Origin: Hypholoma sublateritium FD-334 SS-4 | Lineage: Eukaryota > Basidiomycota > Agaricomycetes > Agaricales > Strophariaceae | Assembly (NCBI GenBank): GCA_000827495.1 | Contig: KN817546.1 | Coordinates: 124,001-188,000, forward strand | Direction: 5' to 3' | DNA length: 64,000 nt | Shown here: positions 10,861-22,937 of the stretch, one piece after another | Numbering within the stretch: position 1 is the first letter of the stretch | Layout of the letters: the number at the start of each line of letters is the position of its first letter | Notes under the pieces: model-generated | Told to the model about the DNA's origin: nothing | What the model saw: only the letters and a program-made list of their open reading frames with translations | The model's database searches: none | Translations under genes and position numbers: made by a program

Positions 10861-12071
10861 ATGACCTCCCATGTTGAAGAGTCCACCCTAAGGCCCAAAT
10901 TAGACACCAGTTTCTATTCTTTGGAAGGCGAAGAACTTGAATTTTTCCGGACACTGACGGGGATCGCAGACGAGGAAGATTTGAAGGCGCATATTGTGGA
11001 TGTCCAGGCAAAAGCATATCAGGCAGGTGTCTGGTCCATCCTAGTAAATAAGCATATTGAAACAATAATTCTAGATATATGGTTATAATTGCATTCGAAG
11101 ATTTAACTTCGTCAAGTAGGTTGCTTTTCTTGAGCTAGCTGCAGGTTTACATGCTTACTTTTGTGTTCTACACCTAGACTTAAAATTGCTCGTCTGCCAG
11201 CATATAAAGACGCGTTGAAGCTGTTACACCAGCAAACGAAACCAATACTGCTTGATATAGGGTGCTGCTGTATGCTTTTCTTCTCTGCATATATCGTAAA
11301 GAACGTGAATCTCATCTACTTTCACAGTTGGGAATGATATACGGAAGGCAGTCCTCGATGGATGGCCTGTGGAAGATGTGATTGCATCTGATCTACGGAA
11401 AGGTTGAACTGATATTTCTTTCAAATTATCGCGGCTCATGATTGCGTTTCACAGGATTTTGGGACTATGGGCACGAGCTTTTCAAATCTTCGCCGGAATC
11501 GTTCCCTGCAGCGTTCATCTCGGGGGACATTTTCGACCGTGCAATGCTCGAACCACGTGGGCCGTTCCTTGACATCGAAGAGATGAACAGTGTCTTGGCT
11601 ACCCCAGTTCCGTCCCTACATGGCCTCACGTCTCTGACGCCGCTACAGGGCAAGGTTTCGGCCATCCACACGTCAGCATTTTTCCATCTATTCCCAGAGG
11701 ACCAGCAGCTCGCCCTGGCACACCGGCTCGCATCTCTGCTCTCGCCGGAGACAGGCTCCATTATTTTTGGCCAACATGGTTCCAGGCCAGAAAAGGGCTT
11801 CAGAACAGAGGGATCCTCAAAGGTGCGAGTAGCTGCAGCACAAGCCGTTGGGGCCCCGGTCACCGATTACGCTATGTTCTGCCATTCTCCCGAAAGCTGG
11901 AAGGAAATGTGGGAGAAAGACGTTTTTGGCGGCAATGATGGCGCGGGCGAGAAGAGAATCAAAGTGGATGCTGAATTGGTACAAGTCCAAAGAAAGGATT
12001 TACTTGATCACACCCTTGCGTCGGAGAGCACCAAGTTCTATGTTATGAACTGGTCCATTACCAGATTGTAA
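10861..12071 (+). CDS. AusD-like SAM-dependent methyltransferase, tandem copy 1
   Basis: A class I SAM methyltransferase of the family named after AusD (austinol pathway), widespread in mushrooms. Exons: 10861-11022, 11075-11115, one from about 11180, one with NDIRKAVLDGW, and the last from about 11455 to 12071. The SAM-binding motif I, LLDIGCCFGND, is split by an intron after Cys-Cys. VIASDL is the next strand; FFHLF and FCHSPESW are conserved in all three copies, as is the NW.(I/V)TRL C-terminus. Total is about 285 residues, the family size. The first intron appears to start with GC (CAG|GCAGGT) where copies 2 and 3 use GT; a GT donor six bases later (11029) would add two residues. All reading frames join, so the gene looks intact. 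Confidence 0.85.
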
Positions 12072-12244
12072 TTGGCACAACTCAGAATGGACCACATACC
12101 GATTTTTGACCCGCAGAATCCCCACTCCATAGCGCTCAAATTTAGATCGACTCACAGTGATATAGATAAATGAGAGAATGTATACAGTCGTCATGACTCA
12201 TCCTTTCCCTTGCCTTTCCCTATCCCTCAGCCACCAGGACATCG

Positions 12245-13458
12245 ATGGCTCAGGATCACTATTTCGCCGATCCTGCCTTGAAGAGTCCCCTCAATCCCGA
12301 TTTTTACAATTTGCGCCAAGACGAGCGAGAATTCTTCAAGAAGTTGACTGGGATTGCAGATGACGATGCATTGAAGGCGCATGTCATAACCATTCAGACG
12401 AAAGCTTACGAGGTGATTGACTAAACCGGGTTCAGATCAAATAATCAACTTGTCTTCTACTTACACCATTCGTTTCGAATTCGTGAATCCAGTTGTATAG
12501 CTATCCATGCATTCTATCGTTTTCCTTCACACAGTAAGTCGCAATATTTTACCTGTCTATCAAATGAAGGCTCACCATCGCCACTTATAGATTGAAGATA
12601 GCGAAAATTCCAGGGTACCGAAAAGCATTGAAATTGCTCGAACAACGTGAAAGCCCAATCCTGCTTGATATGGGATGCTGCTGTATGTCACTGGTCTTTG
12701 AAATTTGATATCACGCATTGAAATTTGACATGCAACCTGCATAGTCGGCAACGATATCAGAAAGGCTGTTGTCGATGGTTGGCCCGTAGAGAATGTTATT
12801 GCTTCTGATATAAATCCAGGTTGGGAGAATATAGTGAGCTTTCTGGCGTGCGTTGAAATTTATTTAACTAGTGTTTTGGGAATATGGCCACGAGCTTTTC
12901 AAGTCAAACCCACAGACATTTCCGGCAGCTTTTGTCGCAGGAAATATTTTCGACCCAGCTTTCCTTGCGCCTCGCGACTCCAAGGCAATTATCACTGCAG
13001 GCGGCGAAATGTCGACCACGGTCGCTCAAATTCCGCCGTTGAAAAACCTCCGCTCCTTGACTCCTCTCCAAGGGAAAATATCAGCAATATATTCGGCTTC
13101 CTTCTTCCATCTGTTCGACCAGCAGACGCAGCTTCAGGTAGCTCGCCGACTTTCTTCTTTACTTTCGCCCGAGAAAGGTTCCGTCATTTTCGGACAACAT
13201 GCGGGGGATTCTACACAGGGCTACAAGCGAGGGCCTATTAGTATTCGCAACTTCCCCACTGAGATGAGTTCTAAAGCCATGACGTTCTGCCATTCTCCAG
13301 AAAGCTGGGAACGAATGTGGATTGAAGACGTTTTCGGCGGAGAGGATGGTAAAGGCGCGGATAGGATCAAAGTAGATTCAAACTTGTTTGAATTGCAGAG
13401 ACCTGATTTGGAGGGTATGCAATTTTGGATGTTAAATTGGTGTGTAACAAGACTTTAG
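12245..13458 (+). CDS. AusD-like SAM-dependent methyltransferase, tandem copy 2
   Basis: Second of three tandem paralogues, with the same five-exon plan. Exon 1 starts at ATG 12245 (MAQDHYFADPALKSPLNPDF) and ends QTKAYE before a GT intron. A short exon (LYSYPCILSFSFTQ) follows, then LKIAKIPGYRKALKLLEQ..LLDMGCC, then the FGNDIRKAVVDGWP..SDINP exon, then the long last exon from about 12872 (VFWEYGHELFKSNPQ) to the TAG near 13456. Motif I reads LLDMGCCFGND instead of LLDIGCCFGND, and the junction residue before FW is Val rather than Gly. The catalytic domain is otherwise conserved (ASFFHLF, FGQH, FCHSPESWERMW). It is clearly closer to copy 3 than to copy 1 by eye in the N-terminus. It looks intact. 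Confidence 0.85.
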
Positions 13459-13633
13459 CTAAGTAGTAGCATGATAGGAATGTTCAAAAATAAGTGATAC
13501 GAAGGCGGCACAGTAGCATCCGCCAGACGCCTGCGGAGGGGCTAAACTTAGCTGTAGCATGCAGATACTATAAGATAAGGAATCGTGAAACTTATCACCA
13601 TCTTGACCACTTGCTACTTCTCTGCCTATAGAA

Positions 13634-14919
13634 ATGGCTCAGAACTTACGATACTATGCTGACCCCGCCTTGAGGCCCCCTCTCAATCCTGATTTATACA
13701 ATCTCCAACAAGATGAACTTGCGTTCTTCCAAAAGCTCACCGGAATCACCGATGAGACTGAATTGAAGTCTCATATAATATATGTGCAGGCCAAGGCTTA
13801 TGAGGTGATTGATTAGTTTTAAACTATATGCATGAGTTGCAGAGCCCGACATCGATATACGTTCACTCACACCATCCGCGTTTAACCCATTGGCGTTCAG
13901 ATTTACGGGTATCCATGCATTAGAGCCTTTTCCTTCACCAGGTCTGTTGATTTTTGTTCACCATTTTCTGCAAACGGAATTGCTCACAAGTGTGCCATCA
14001 ATGTTGTAGGTTAAAGATTGCGAGGGTCCCAGGATATAAAACTGCGTTGAAACTGCTAGAACAAAGAGAAAACCCGATCCTGCTCGACATCGGATGTTGC
14101 TGTACGTCGAGCCAAAGCTTCCCAGTACTTATGATAGCAGGATTCAGACCCTGACCCCGCGCATATGTTTATTTAACCTTATAGTCGGCAACGATATACG
14201 AAAAGCGGTCCTTGATGGTTGGCCTGTCCAGAACGTTATTGCGTCCGATTTAAATCCCGGTCAGTTCATTGGTGTAGCATGCATTCCTCACTGAAATTTA
14301 TCTTATCCAATGCCTTGCCCATGCCATAGGATTTTGGGACTGCGGACATGAGTTATTCAAATCAACGCCTCAATCGTTTCCAGCAGCCTTTATTGCAGGG
14401 GATGTCTTCGATCCAGCTTTCCTTGCACCGTGCGAGCCAAAGGCTATCATCGCTAGAAATTACGCAACTCCCACGCCGACGACACCGTTGAAAGACTTAC
14501 GCTCCTTGTCTGCTCTTCAAGGCAAGGCATCAGCAATATTCGCAGGGGCTTTTTTCCATCTCTTTAATGAAGAAAGACAACTTGAGTTGGCCCATCGTCT
14601 TGCCTCTCTCCTCTCTCCAGAGAAAGGATCTGTTATATTTGGACAGCATGGCGCAATGCCTGTCAAGGGGCTCAGAATGCAGGGGCCTGTTATCAAGGAT
14701 GAAAAAGCTCCAAAAGTCCAAATGTTTTGCCACTCCCCCGATAGCTGGAAACAGATGTGGATAGATAATGTCTTTGGTGGAGTGGATGGTAAAGGTTCGG
14801 AGAGGATACAAGTAGATGCGGATCTCATCGAGGTTGAACGGAAAGATCTCAAGGATCTTTCCCTTGAAATAGCGGATCGTCGATTCTGGCTGTTGAATTG
14901 GTGTGTGATAAGGCTCTAG
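13634..14919 (+). CDS. AusD-like SAM-dependent methyltransferase, tandem copy 3
   Basis: Third paralogue. Exon 1 starts at ATG 13634 (MAQNLRYYADPALRPPLNPD). The short second exon reads IYGYPCIRAFSFTR, the third LKIARVPGYKTALKLLEQRE..LLDIGCC, the fourth FGNDIRKAVLDGWPVQN..DLNPG. The last begins FWDCGHELFKSTPQSFP and runs to the TAG near 14917. Intron positions and phases match copies 1 and 2 exactly, so the copies arose by duplication after the introns were in place. Conserved residues include the motif I glycines, the FFHLF helix, FGQHG and FCHSPDSWKQMW. It looks intact. The methyl acceptor is unknown; in characterised fungal relatives it is a carboxyl or hydroxyl of a terpenoid intermediate. 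Confidence 0.85.
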
Positions 14920-15218
14920 ACTTGTGCGAGTCTGTATAAATGCACGAGCATCAATGGCAAGTAGGCAGCCCATCGTAAACAAGTATGCAATATACTGACT
15001 GGATCTGTTCTAGAGCGCCCTGCATAGCATGTGGCCCGCGAAAATGTGTCAACCTGTCCTTGAAATACCTGACATGTAAAATCCAGTACGATATGTGAGT
15101 TTGCGTAGAAGCAAAAAAATGTCTTAAAATCAGTGAATCATCAACACAGCGGCGGGTTTCCCGGAGGCCGAAGCCAAGTCTTCAAAGTAACGCGAGTCGT
15201 TCATGGCCATCCAGACTA

Positions 15219-18200
15219 TCAATCCATGGTGCTTTGTCGGTGTTGAGGCTGAGGTGTCTCGTTACGCATCCCCCGCGTAAGCATGAGAAGAAGGTTCTCT
15301 ATGCGTGCTTGTCGATCCTATTTCATTTTGGTTGTTGCAATCAATAAAAGAAGCCAGCAATAAGTAAAAGGGGCACACCTGGAGTTCTTTCATCTCGTCC
15401 TTGAGTTTCTGGATGGGCAATTGGCTAACTGCACCCAAAAGCGTTTCAATGTGCCTGAGACTGGCCTCAGAGTTCGTTGCGGCCTGATGAACCGCTTCTG
15501 TTGCTAGAGTAGAATTACTGGTCTCCACAGCGGACGGTATTGGCGGGGGCCCGCTAACAGACGTGAACCGAGAGCTGAACAATCGAGCAAGCGGACTGAG
15601 ATTACTCGAAATAGAGGGAGTGACTTCTGGAGACTCTGCAATCTCAAGAGGAGAGAGAGTGGCATTCGTCTGAACACGTCGTTTAGGCGAATTCCGCGTG
15701 GAGCTTGATTCTCGTCCATTCCGGCGTACCAGACTGGGAGGGCGACGCGTTCGTATTTCAGGAACCGAGGATCTCGAGGTACTACGACCAGCACTCTGCA
15801 CGTTTTCGCGGGAATGCATGGACCAGAGCTGGGGGGCATCGTACTCGGCATCGGAGTCGTTGAAGATGTTGTACTCATCTTCGTTCAGTTCGACTTCGAA
15901 TATTGCATCATAGAGATCAGTGGCAGAGGACCCGACCAGAGCTTCTATAAGGGGCATGTTTTTGATATGCCTCGGGAGGCTATTGAAAAGTGACTGTGCT
16001 GCATCTTTGCTAGAAACACGAAGTTTTTGGCCAGACGCCCAGTACCGTTCATATGCGCCTATGACAATCAACTGGGGTAGACTGGTTAGCTTGATAAGAA
16101 ACACGTTGGCGGAGTGGAAAGCGCGGGGCGTCAAAAACCATGATGCAGGCTTCAAGATGAGAAAGGCGAGAATGTTGAACGGCGGTTGATAGGAAATCAA
16201 AGCATCAGACTTGACGCTAATGACAAAATAATGTTCAGCAAGAGAGTAGTAAGCAGGAAATAGGAGCTTGCCCTTCGATTGTAGTAATCGTGTATTGGAA
16301 AAGGTACTGTACAAACGAAACTTGAATTCTGTTTGCGGATCAGACCGAAAAATAGAAACAAACCTCCTGCGTGGCATTCTTAGAAGAGACTGATATTGGT
16401 TTCGATACATGCATAAACAATTGTGCACTCACCGCATCGATCCGAGCAACGGTGTTGGACAGGATGGAAATCAATACTGCGAACCAAAAAGAGTCAATTG
16501 ATATATCGTCACATAAGAATGCATACTCACTTGTCAGCAACAACGTGTTCGAGAGCGCAGCAAAGATCGTCATGAGGATGGGTCCAAACAACGGATGAAA
16601 GCTTGCCGCTTGTGCAAAACTGAGATATGTGTTTCCAAACCATATCTGAACCATCAACCAGGCGATCGACTTGAATGTCCACAAAGTATGCCCGGTCGGA
16701 TTGTCGCTTGCTGCAAACAAGATGCCGTTAGTTAGCTCGGAGTAAATCCGTGTTCAGTCGTATTAACCTAGAGTCCAGAGCGTAAACAGGAGACCGGAAA
16801 AGCAGATTGCTGCAATGCCAATGAAAAATACAAACTGGGAGATCATCGCTCGCAAAGACCTATGACCTTTATAGGCTGCAGATGTAACTGGTATATGACT
16901 GCTTGCTTACAGAACTACCATATTGTTTGAGACGGAGAAAAAGGCCAGGCTGGGGGGTGAACGTTTAGAGACCGAGAGTGCTTGCGTGGCAACGTGAGGC
17001 ATACCGGGGGAAGAGGATACAAGCACCGCATGCAAGGACGTCAAATGCCATATCTGATATGGTCGCTGTGTAAATTATTAGCTTCAATGAGGAATGATAA
17101 AGCGAGTCTTGTAGACTTGCGGTCATTGTGGCTAAGAGCTCTAATCCTGAGCGCAAGATATGCCACGAATATCAAGATGAAGCCAAAGTCAAAGGAGTTC
17201 CAAATCTAGAAGATAGTGAATACTTGACACAAGCTTCAGCATTCGGTAAACATACATTTGCAATGTAAACTTTCGTATATATTGTCAGGTATAGATGAAA
17301 TGCAAAAAGCGATGAACGACGTACTGATCCATCCATGTTCAGTTGCAGCAGTGTATTCGCCCAAGGAAAACGCGCTGGCTAATACGATGAATATCAATTC
17401 CCAGAATGTAATTTGGGTTCTATCCCGATCTAGAATCTGTCAGCTGTCGAATCTGGGGTGTGACGGGGTTCAGCTTACTAGCGAGACAGAGCACAAATGC
17501 GAATAACAGGAAGGCAAAGTTGAGGAATTCAAGATATGCGGCATATTTTGGCACACGGAGGCTGTAAGATCGTAAGTGTTAGTGGCAGTGTCGAAGGCAT
17601 AATTAAAACTGACCGATAGTGATCAATGAAAGACTTCTTTAGAGGGTTATATATCTCAATGGCCCGTGGTTTATAGTTGTCCGCTAAGATGGAACGAGTG
17701 GCGGCGACGGAGAAGACAACTCTGCCGTTGTATACATCATTGACCACCCGCTGAGTGACCGGAGAGGCCAAAAAGTTTTTTGCCTTGGTAGATATTGCCA
17801 TCTACATTGTACCAAGTAAATTTGATTTTTATATCTAATATTAACCGGATATGCATACCTCGATGGCACTTTCAGCCCAGGCTATATCATCGTCTTGGGC
17901 ATTCAAGACCTGCTTCACTTCATCTAAAACTTGATTCGCTGCGCCAGCCAAGGGATTCCAAGACGTGGTTAGAACTGCAACTAGTTGAATGTAGTTTGTT
18001 GCGAAACGGCTAAGAAGCTTCATGGCTAGAATTTCGCAAAGGCTGGCTCGCGCATACATTACACCGGAAAAGGCCAGTTTTGTTTCGGCTGCAGCGAGAA
18101 AGTAGGACCTAACGACCAGACAGACGTATACGACGGACATGTTTTTGAGACGTGCATATTTCGTGACGATGGGCCGTACGATGGAAAAGTTTATGTCCGC

Positions 18201-18505
18201 AGCAGTCAACTGTCTAGACGAAAGTGAGCTACTGACAGAAGATTGAAGCACCATGAGAGAACCTACTCCCAGCTTAGTGCGCTGTCTTATTGCATGCTCT
18301 ATGTAAGATGACAAGGAGAAAGACTTTAATAGTCATACCGATTGTGTTCTGTAAAGGTGAATACAACGAATCTTTGGCAACAACGAAAACAAGGTCTTAC
18401 CGTAACATCCCGTTTCAAAGCTGGGATGAGTGGGAAGACCTTCACTAATGCAAGAGTTTCTACAGACGGGGCCAAAAGAAAGGAATCCTGAAGTTCGGGG
18501 TCCAT
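15219..18505 (-). CDS. Yvc1-like TRP-type vacuolar cation channel
   Basis: Fungal TRP-like channels (Yvc1) release Ca2+ from the vacuole on osmotic or mechanical stimulus. Start ATG 18505 gives MDPELQDSFLLAPSVETLAL..IPALKRDVT. A 10-nt exon (18339-18348) then supplies NTI before EHAIRQRTKLGVGS. The cytoplasmic N-terminal domain contains the family-like segment AISTKAKNFLASPVTQRVVNDVYNGRVVFS..DNYKPRAIEIYNPLKKSFIDHYR. Several membrane exons follow between 17530 and 16330. The last membrane region is QPPFNILAFLILKPASWFL..FHSANVFLIKLTSLPQLIVIGAYERYW, matching the end of the Yvc1 pore module. A Ser/Arg-rich tail and a coiled coil (LKDEMKELQDRQARIENLLLML) end at TGA 15219-15221. Exon edges within the membrane part were not all resolved. 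It is divergent from the kinase gene at 18785. Confidence 0.75.
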
Positions 18506-18635
18506 GAGCTAAAGGAGAACAAGAGCCTAGGGTTGGCCTAGGGAGTCATCTGCCGAGGACAGGGGTGGTCGTGCATGGAGCAGCTCCCACTGCTTTTTGT
18601 TCTCCCGGACCTAATAAGGCAGTTGGCCTATTTAG

Positions 18636-20426
<1,791 letters not shown>

Positions 20427-21124
20427 TTTCTACGATTGTAAGTGAACTACCTTGTAACCGTCTGCCAAGATTCCTCAACTGACGGCCGATATCATTCATC
20501 CTATAGACCACATGTTTCTATCTTTATACCAACCTAATTGTTATTTCCGACGGGTTTGGACTACTACGAAGGACGGTAACATTAATATTGCAATCTTTTT
20601 CATTTCGCTGTATGCCTTCTCTCACCTACTACCATTTTGGCTTCAATTTTTGTATGTTCTGTCTTGTTTGTTGTCACCGGAACCCTACAGTGTACACACC
20701 ATTCTTTGCATTTTACCCCTAAAATCTCTGGCACTTTTAAGGGGCTGTGCACAATTGCTTGCTTGCACAGTTGTACTTTTTAGATGATGAATCATGATGC
20801 TACGCTTTCTGTGAAATGCATTCTGTACTTTGCTTGAAACGTTACAGTATACTGGTGTATGCCCCCGTACTGTATATATGCGAAGAATTTGAAATCAAAT
20901 TTATGGGTGCCCACGGTGACCATAAGTATGGTTTGGTGAACTTGAAGGCTATTCTAGGTGACCGGTGACCACGGTCAAGTGACCGATTCAGATGGCCTTC
21001 GGCGTTCAAACATTCGGCGAGCCACCTCTTCTCAAGTTGATCATATTGCATCGTTTGCCAGCTTCCTTCTGCACCTTGAAGCTTGAACGTTGCACGTTGA
21101 ATTTCGATCGATCATCCGGTTGTC
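20427..21124. other. intergenic region with clustered GGTGACC motifs
   Basis: No convincing gene; a 91-codon hydrophobic frame at 20512-20787 follows the kinase 3' end and looks random. GGTGACC occurs at 20915-20921, 20957-20963 and 20964-20970, and GTGACC at 20979-20984, with GGTC between them. This lies 140-210 bp ahead of the macrodomain gene and may be its regulatory region. Confidence 0.4.
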
Positions 21125-22407
21125 ATGTCTGAAGAGGACCTTGCGGCACCTCGCTCTCGTTCAGGATCGCCATCTAGTTCCTTATCTGACTCTGACCTAG
21201 ACGATAATATCGGAATGCCAGCGCCGACAAAGCTCAAAGACATCAATACTATTGCTGCCCTTTATAAATCATCAGTGTTAAAACCTGCAGCAAAGGTACA
21301 ATTTCAACCAAATCCCAGCCTCCTGGATCGCATATCTTTATTGTGCGTGCCACCGCGTCGCTTTCAAACCACCAAGGATCATAACGTTTGTCAAGTCAAG
21401 GCGATATTACACGTGTCGACGTCGATGCGATCGTGAATGCTGCTAACCGTAGCTTACTGGGTTTGTCGCGTGCTCCATTACCTACCCACAGTCACTGTAT
21501 TTTAACATCTGATGCAGGCGGTGGCGGAGGTACGACCATATCAGATCGCACCCAGTGCTGCGGGATAATAATGCCTTTGAATCATCGAAGTCGACGGCGC
21601 AATCCATGCAGCTGCCGGGCATAAGCTTCTGGAAGAATGTGCGTAAAGACTCTTATCAATTCACATCTTTTTTCCCTATTCACTGAGCCCATTTTACGCA
21701 TGATCTAGGCCGTGGTTTGAATGGATGTCTAACTGGCGAATCGAAAATCACCCGCGGATACAAACTGCCTGCGTAAGCTTCCAAGTCGGCGTTTTTCTTA
21801 GTTCGACAGTCCTAGCTGACTAGAACGCTAGGCGTCACATTATTCATACCGTTGGCCCAGTCTACACATTTCGTGACAAAGAGGAGAAAGCCGCACAACT
21901 TACTTCATGTTACAAGACGAGTCTTGAGCTGGCAGTGGACAACGCGATAAGGCACATAGTAAGTACGCTGTTGTCTCTGTTTCGTTCAGATTATATCTGC
22001 CTATTCCAATCGCAGGCTTTTCCTTCTATATCCACTGGTATATACTCCTACCCGATCGCAGATGCGACGCACATAGCACTGAACACTGCTAGAATGTTCC
22101 TTGACTCAGAGCAAGGCAGAAAAGTAAGCGCTTTCACGAGGCTACGTTTCTAATCAGCCTTCCATGTTCTCATCTCGTCTGTATAACAGTTTGAGAGGGT
22201 TATATTTGTGGTTTGGAGTAACGAGGACAAACATGTATATGAGTACGTGACTCTCTACAGCCGATGTATCGTGTGTTTACACGTCTGATTTACCACTGCA
22301 GGAAATTAATCCCCGAGTATTTTCCACCCGCCGAGAATCCAGAACCGGTGGAGGCGACGACGGAGACCGTTGATTCCGGAGAGGAAGCGTCACCTCTGAA
22401 AGGCTGA
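21125..22407 (+). CDS. macrodomain protein (MacroD-type ADP-ribose hydrolase)
   Basis: Macrodomains of the MacroD/Appr-1''-p type bind ADP-ribose and remove mono-ADP-ribose or O-acetyl-ADP-ribose. Start ATG 21125 gives an acidic Ser-rich leader (MSEEDLAAPRSRSGSPSSS). The core reads FQGDITRVDVDAIVNAANRSLLG, then GGGGVDGAIHAAAGHKLLEEC, then RGLNGCLTGESKITRGYKLPA, RHIIHTVGPVYTF, AFPSISTGIYSYP and FERVIFVVWS. These include the Asn of NAAN, the glycine-rich loop and the GIYxYP phosphate loop. Seven or so introns all join in phase, for example inside GGGG|VD and after LLEE(C) using a GTGCGT donor. The short acidic tail ends at TGA 22405-22407. Confidence 0.88.
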
Positions 22408-22937
22408 CCAACGCGATGGTGGACCTACTTGTTCTATTTTGCTGCTTTTACAAAGGCGGTCTATGTTCAACCATTTGTTCTTATATGACCTTTAAGCAAA
22501 CAATAACGTTTCCTCACTGCAATGATCTGTGTCTTCATTATGGCCTCCAACACACACCACAGCATCGAAGTGGAATCACCACATGGATGACTGATCTCAC
22601 GCTTGTCGAAACAGAGTGCTTAGCCGCGGTGCTCTCTACTCTTCGAGTATGTCTGTGGGGATGCTTTCCTTTAAATCTCTCTTTTTCGATTCGGCCGGGC
22701 CGTATTTCCATTTTGTAAGCTTCTTTTGAGCTTCTTCATGATCATATGTTGCCTGTCCAGCCTGCCACCCATGACCATCTCAAGGTGCCTAGTGTCCATC
22801 CCATCCCATTGCAGCATGTGCCGCAGATTATCCGGGCAGACTACACATGTCGTCGGGACTACATAAAGAAGGGTCAGCACGATACATGTTTGATTCATTA
22901 GACCGAAGCTGCTGCTTCGAATCTTCGCCACACCACA
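22408..22937. other. intergenic region upstream of the sugar transporter
   Basis: I see no supported gene in this roughly 530-bp stretch. A 100-codon plus frame at 22416-22718 has no recognisable features. Confidence 0.4.
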
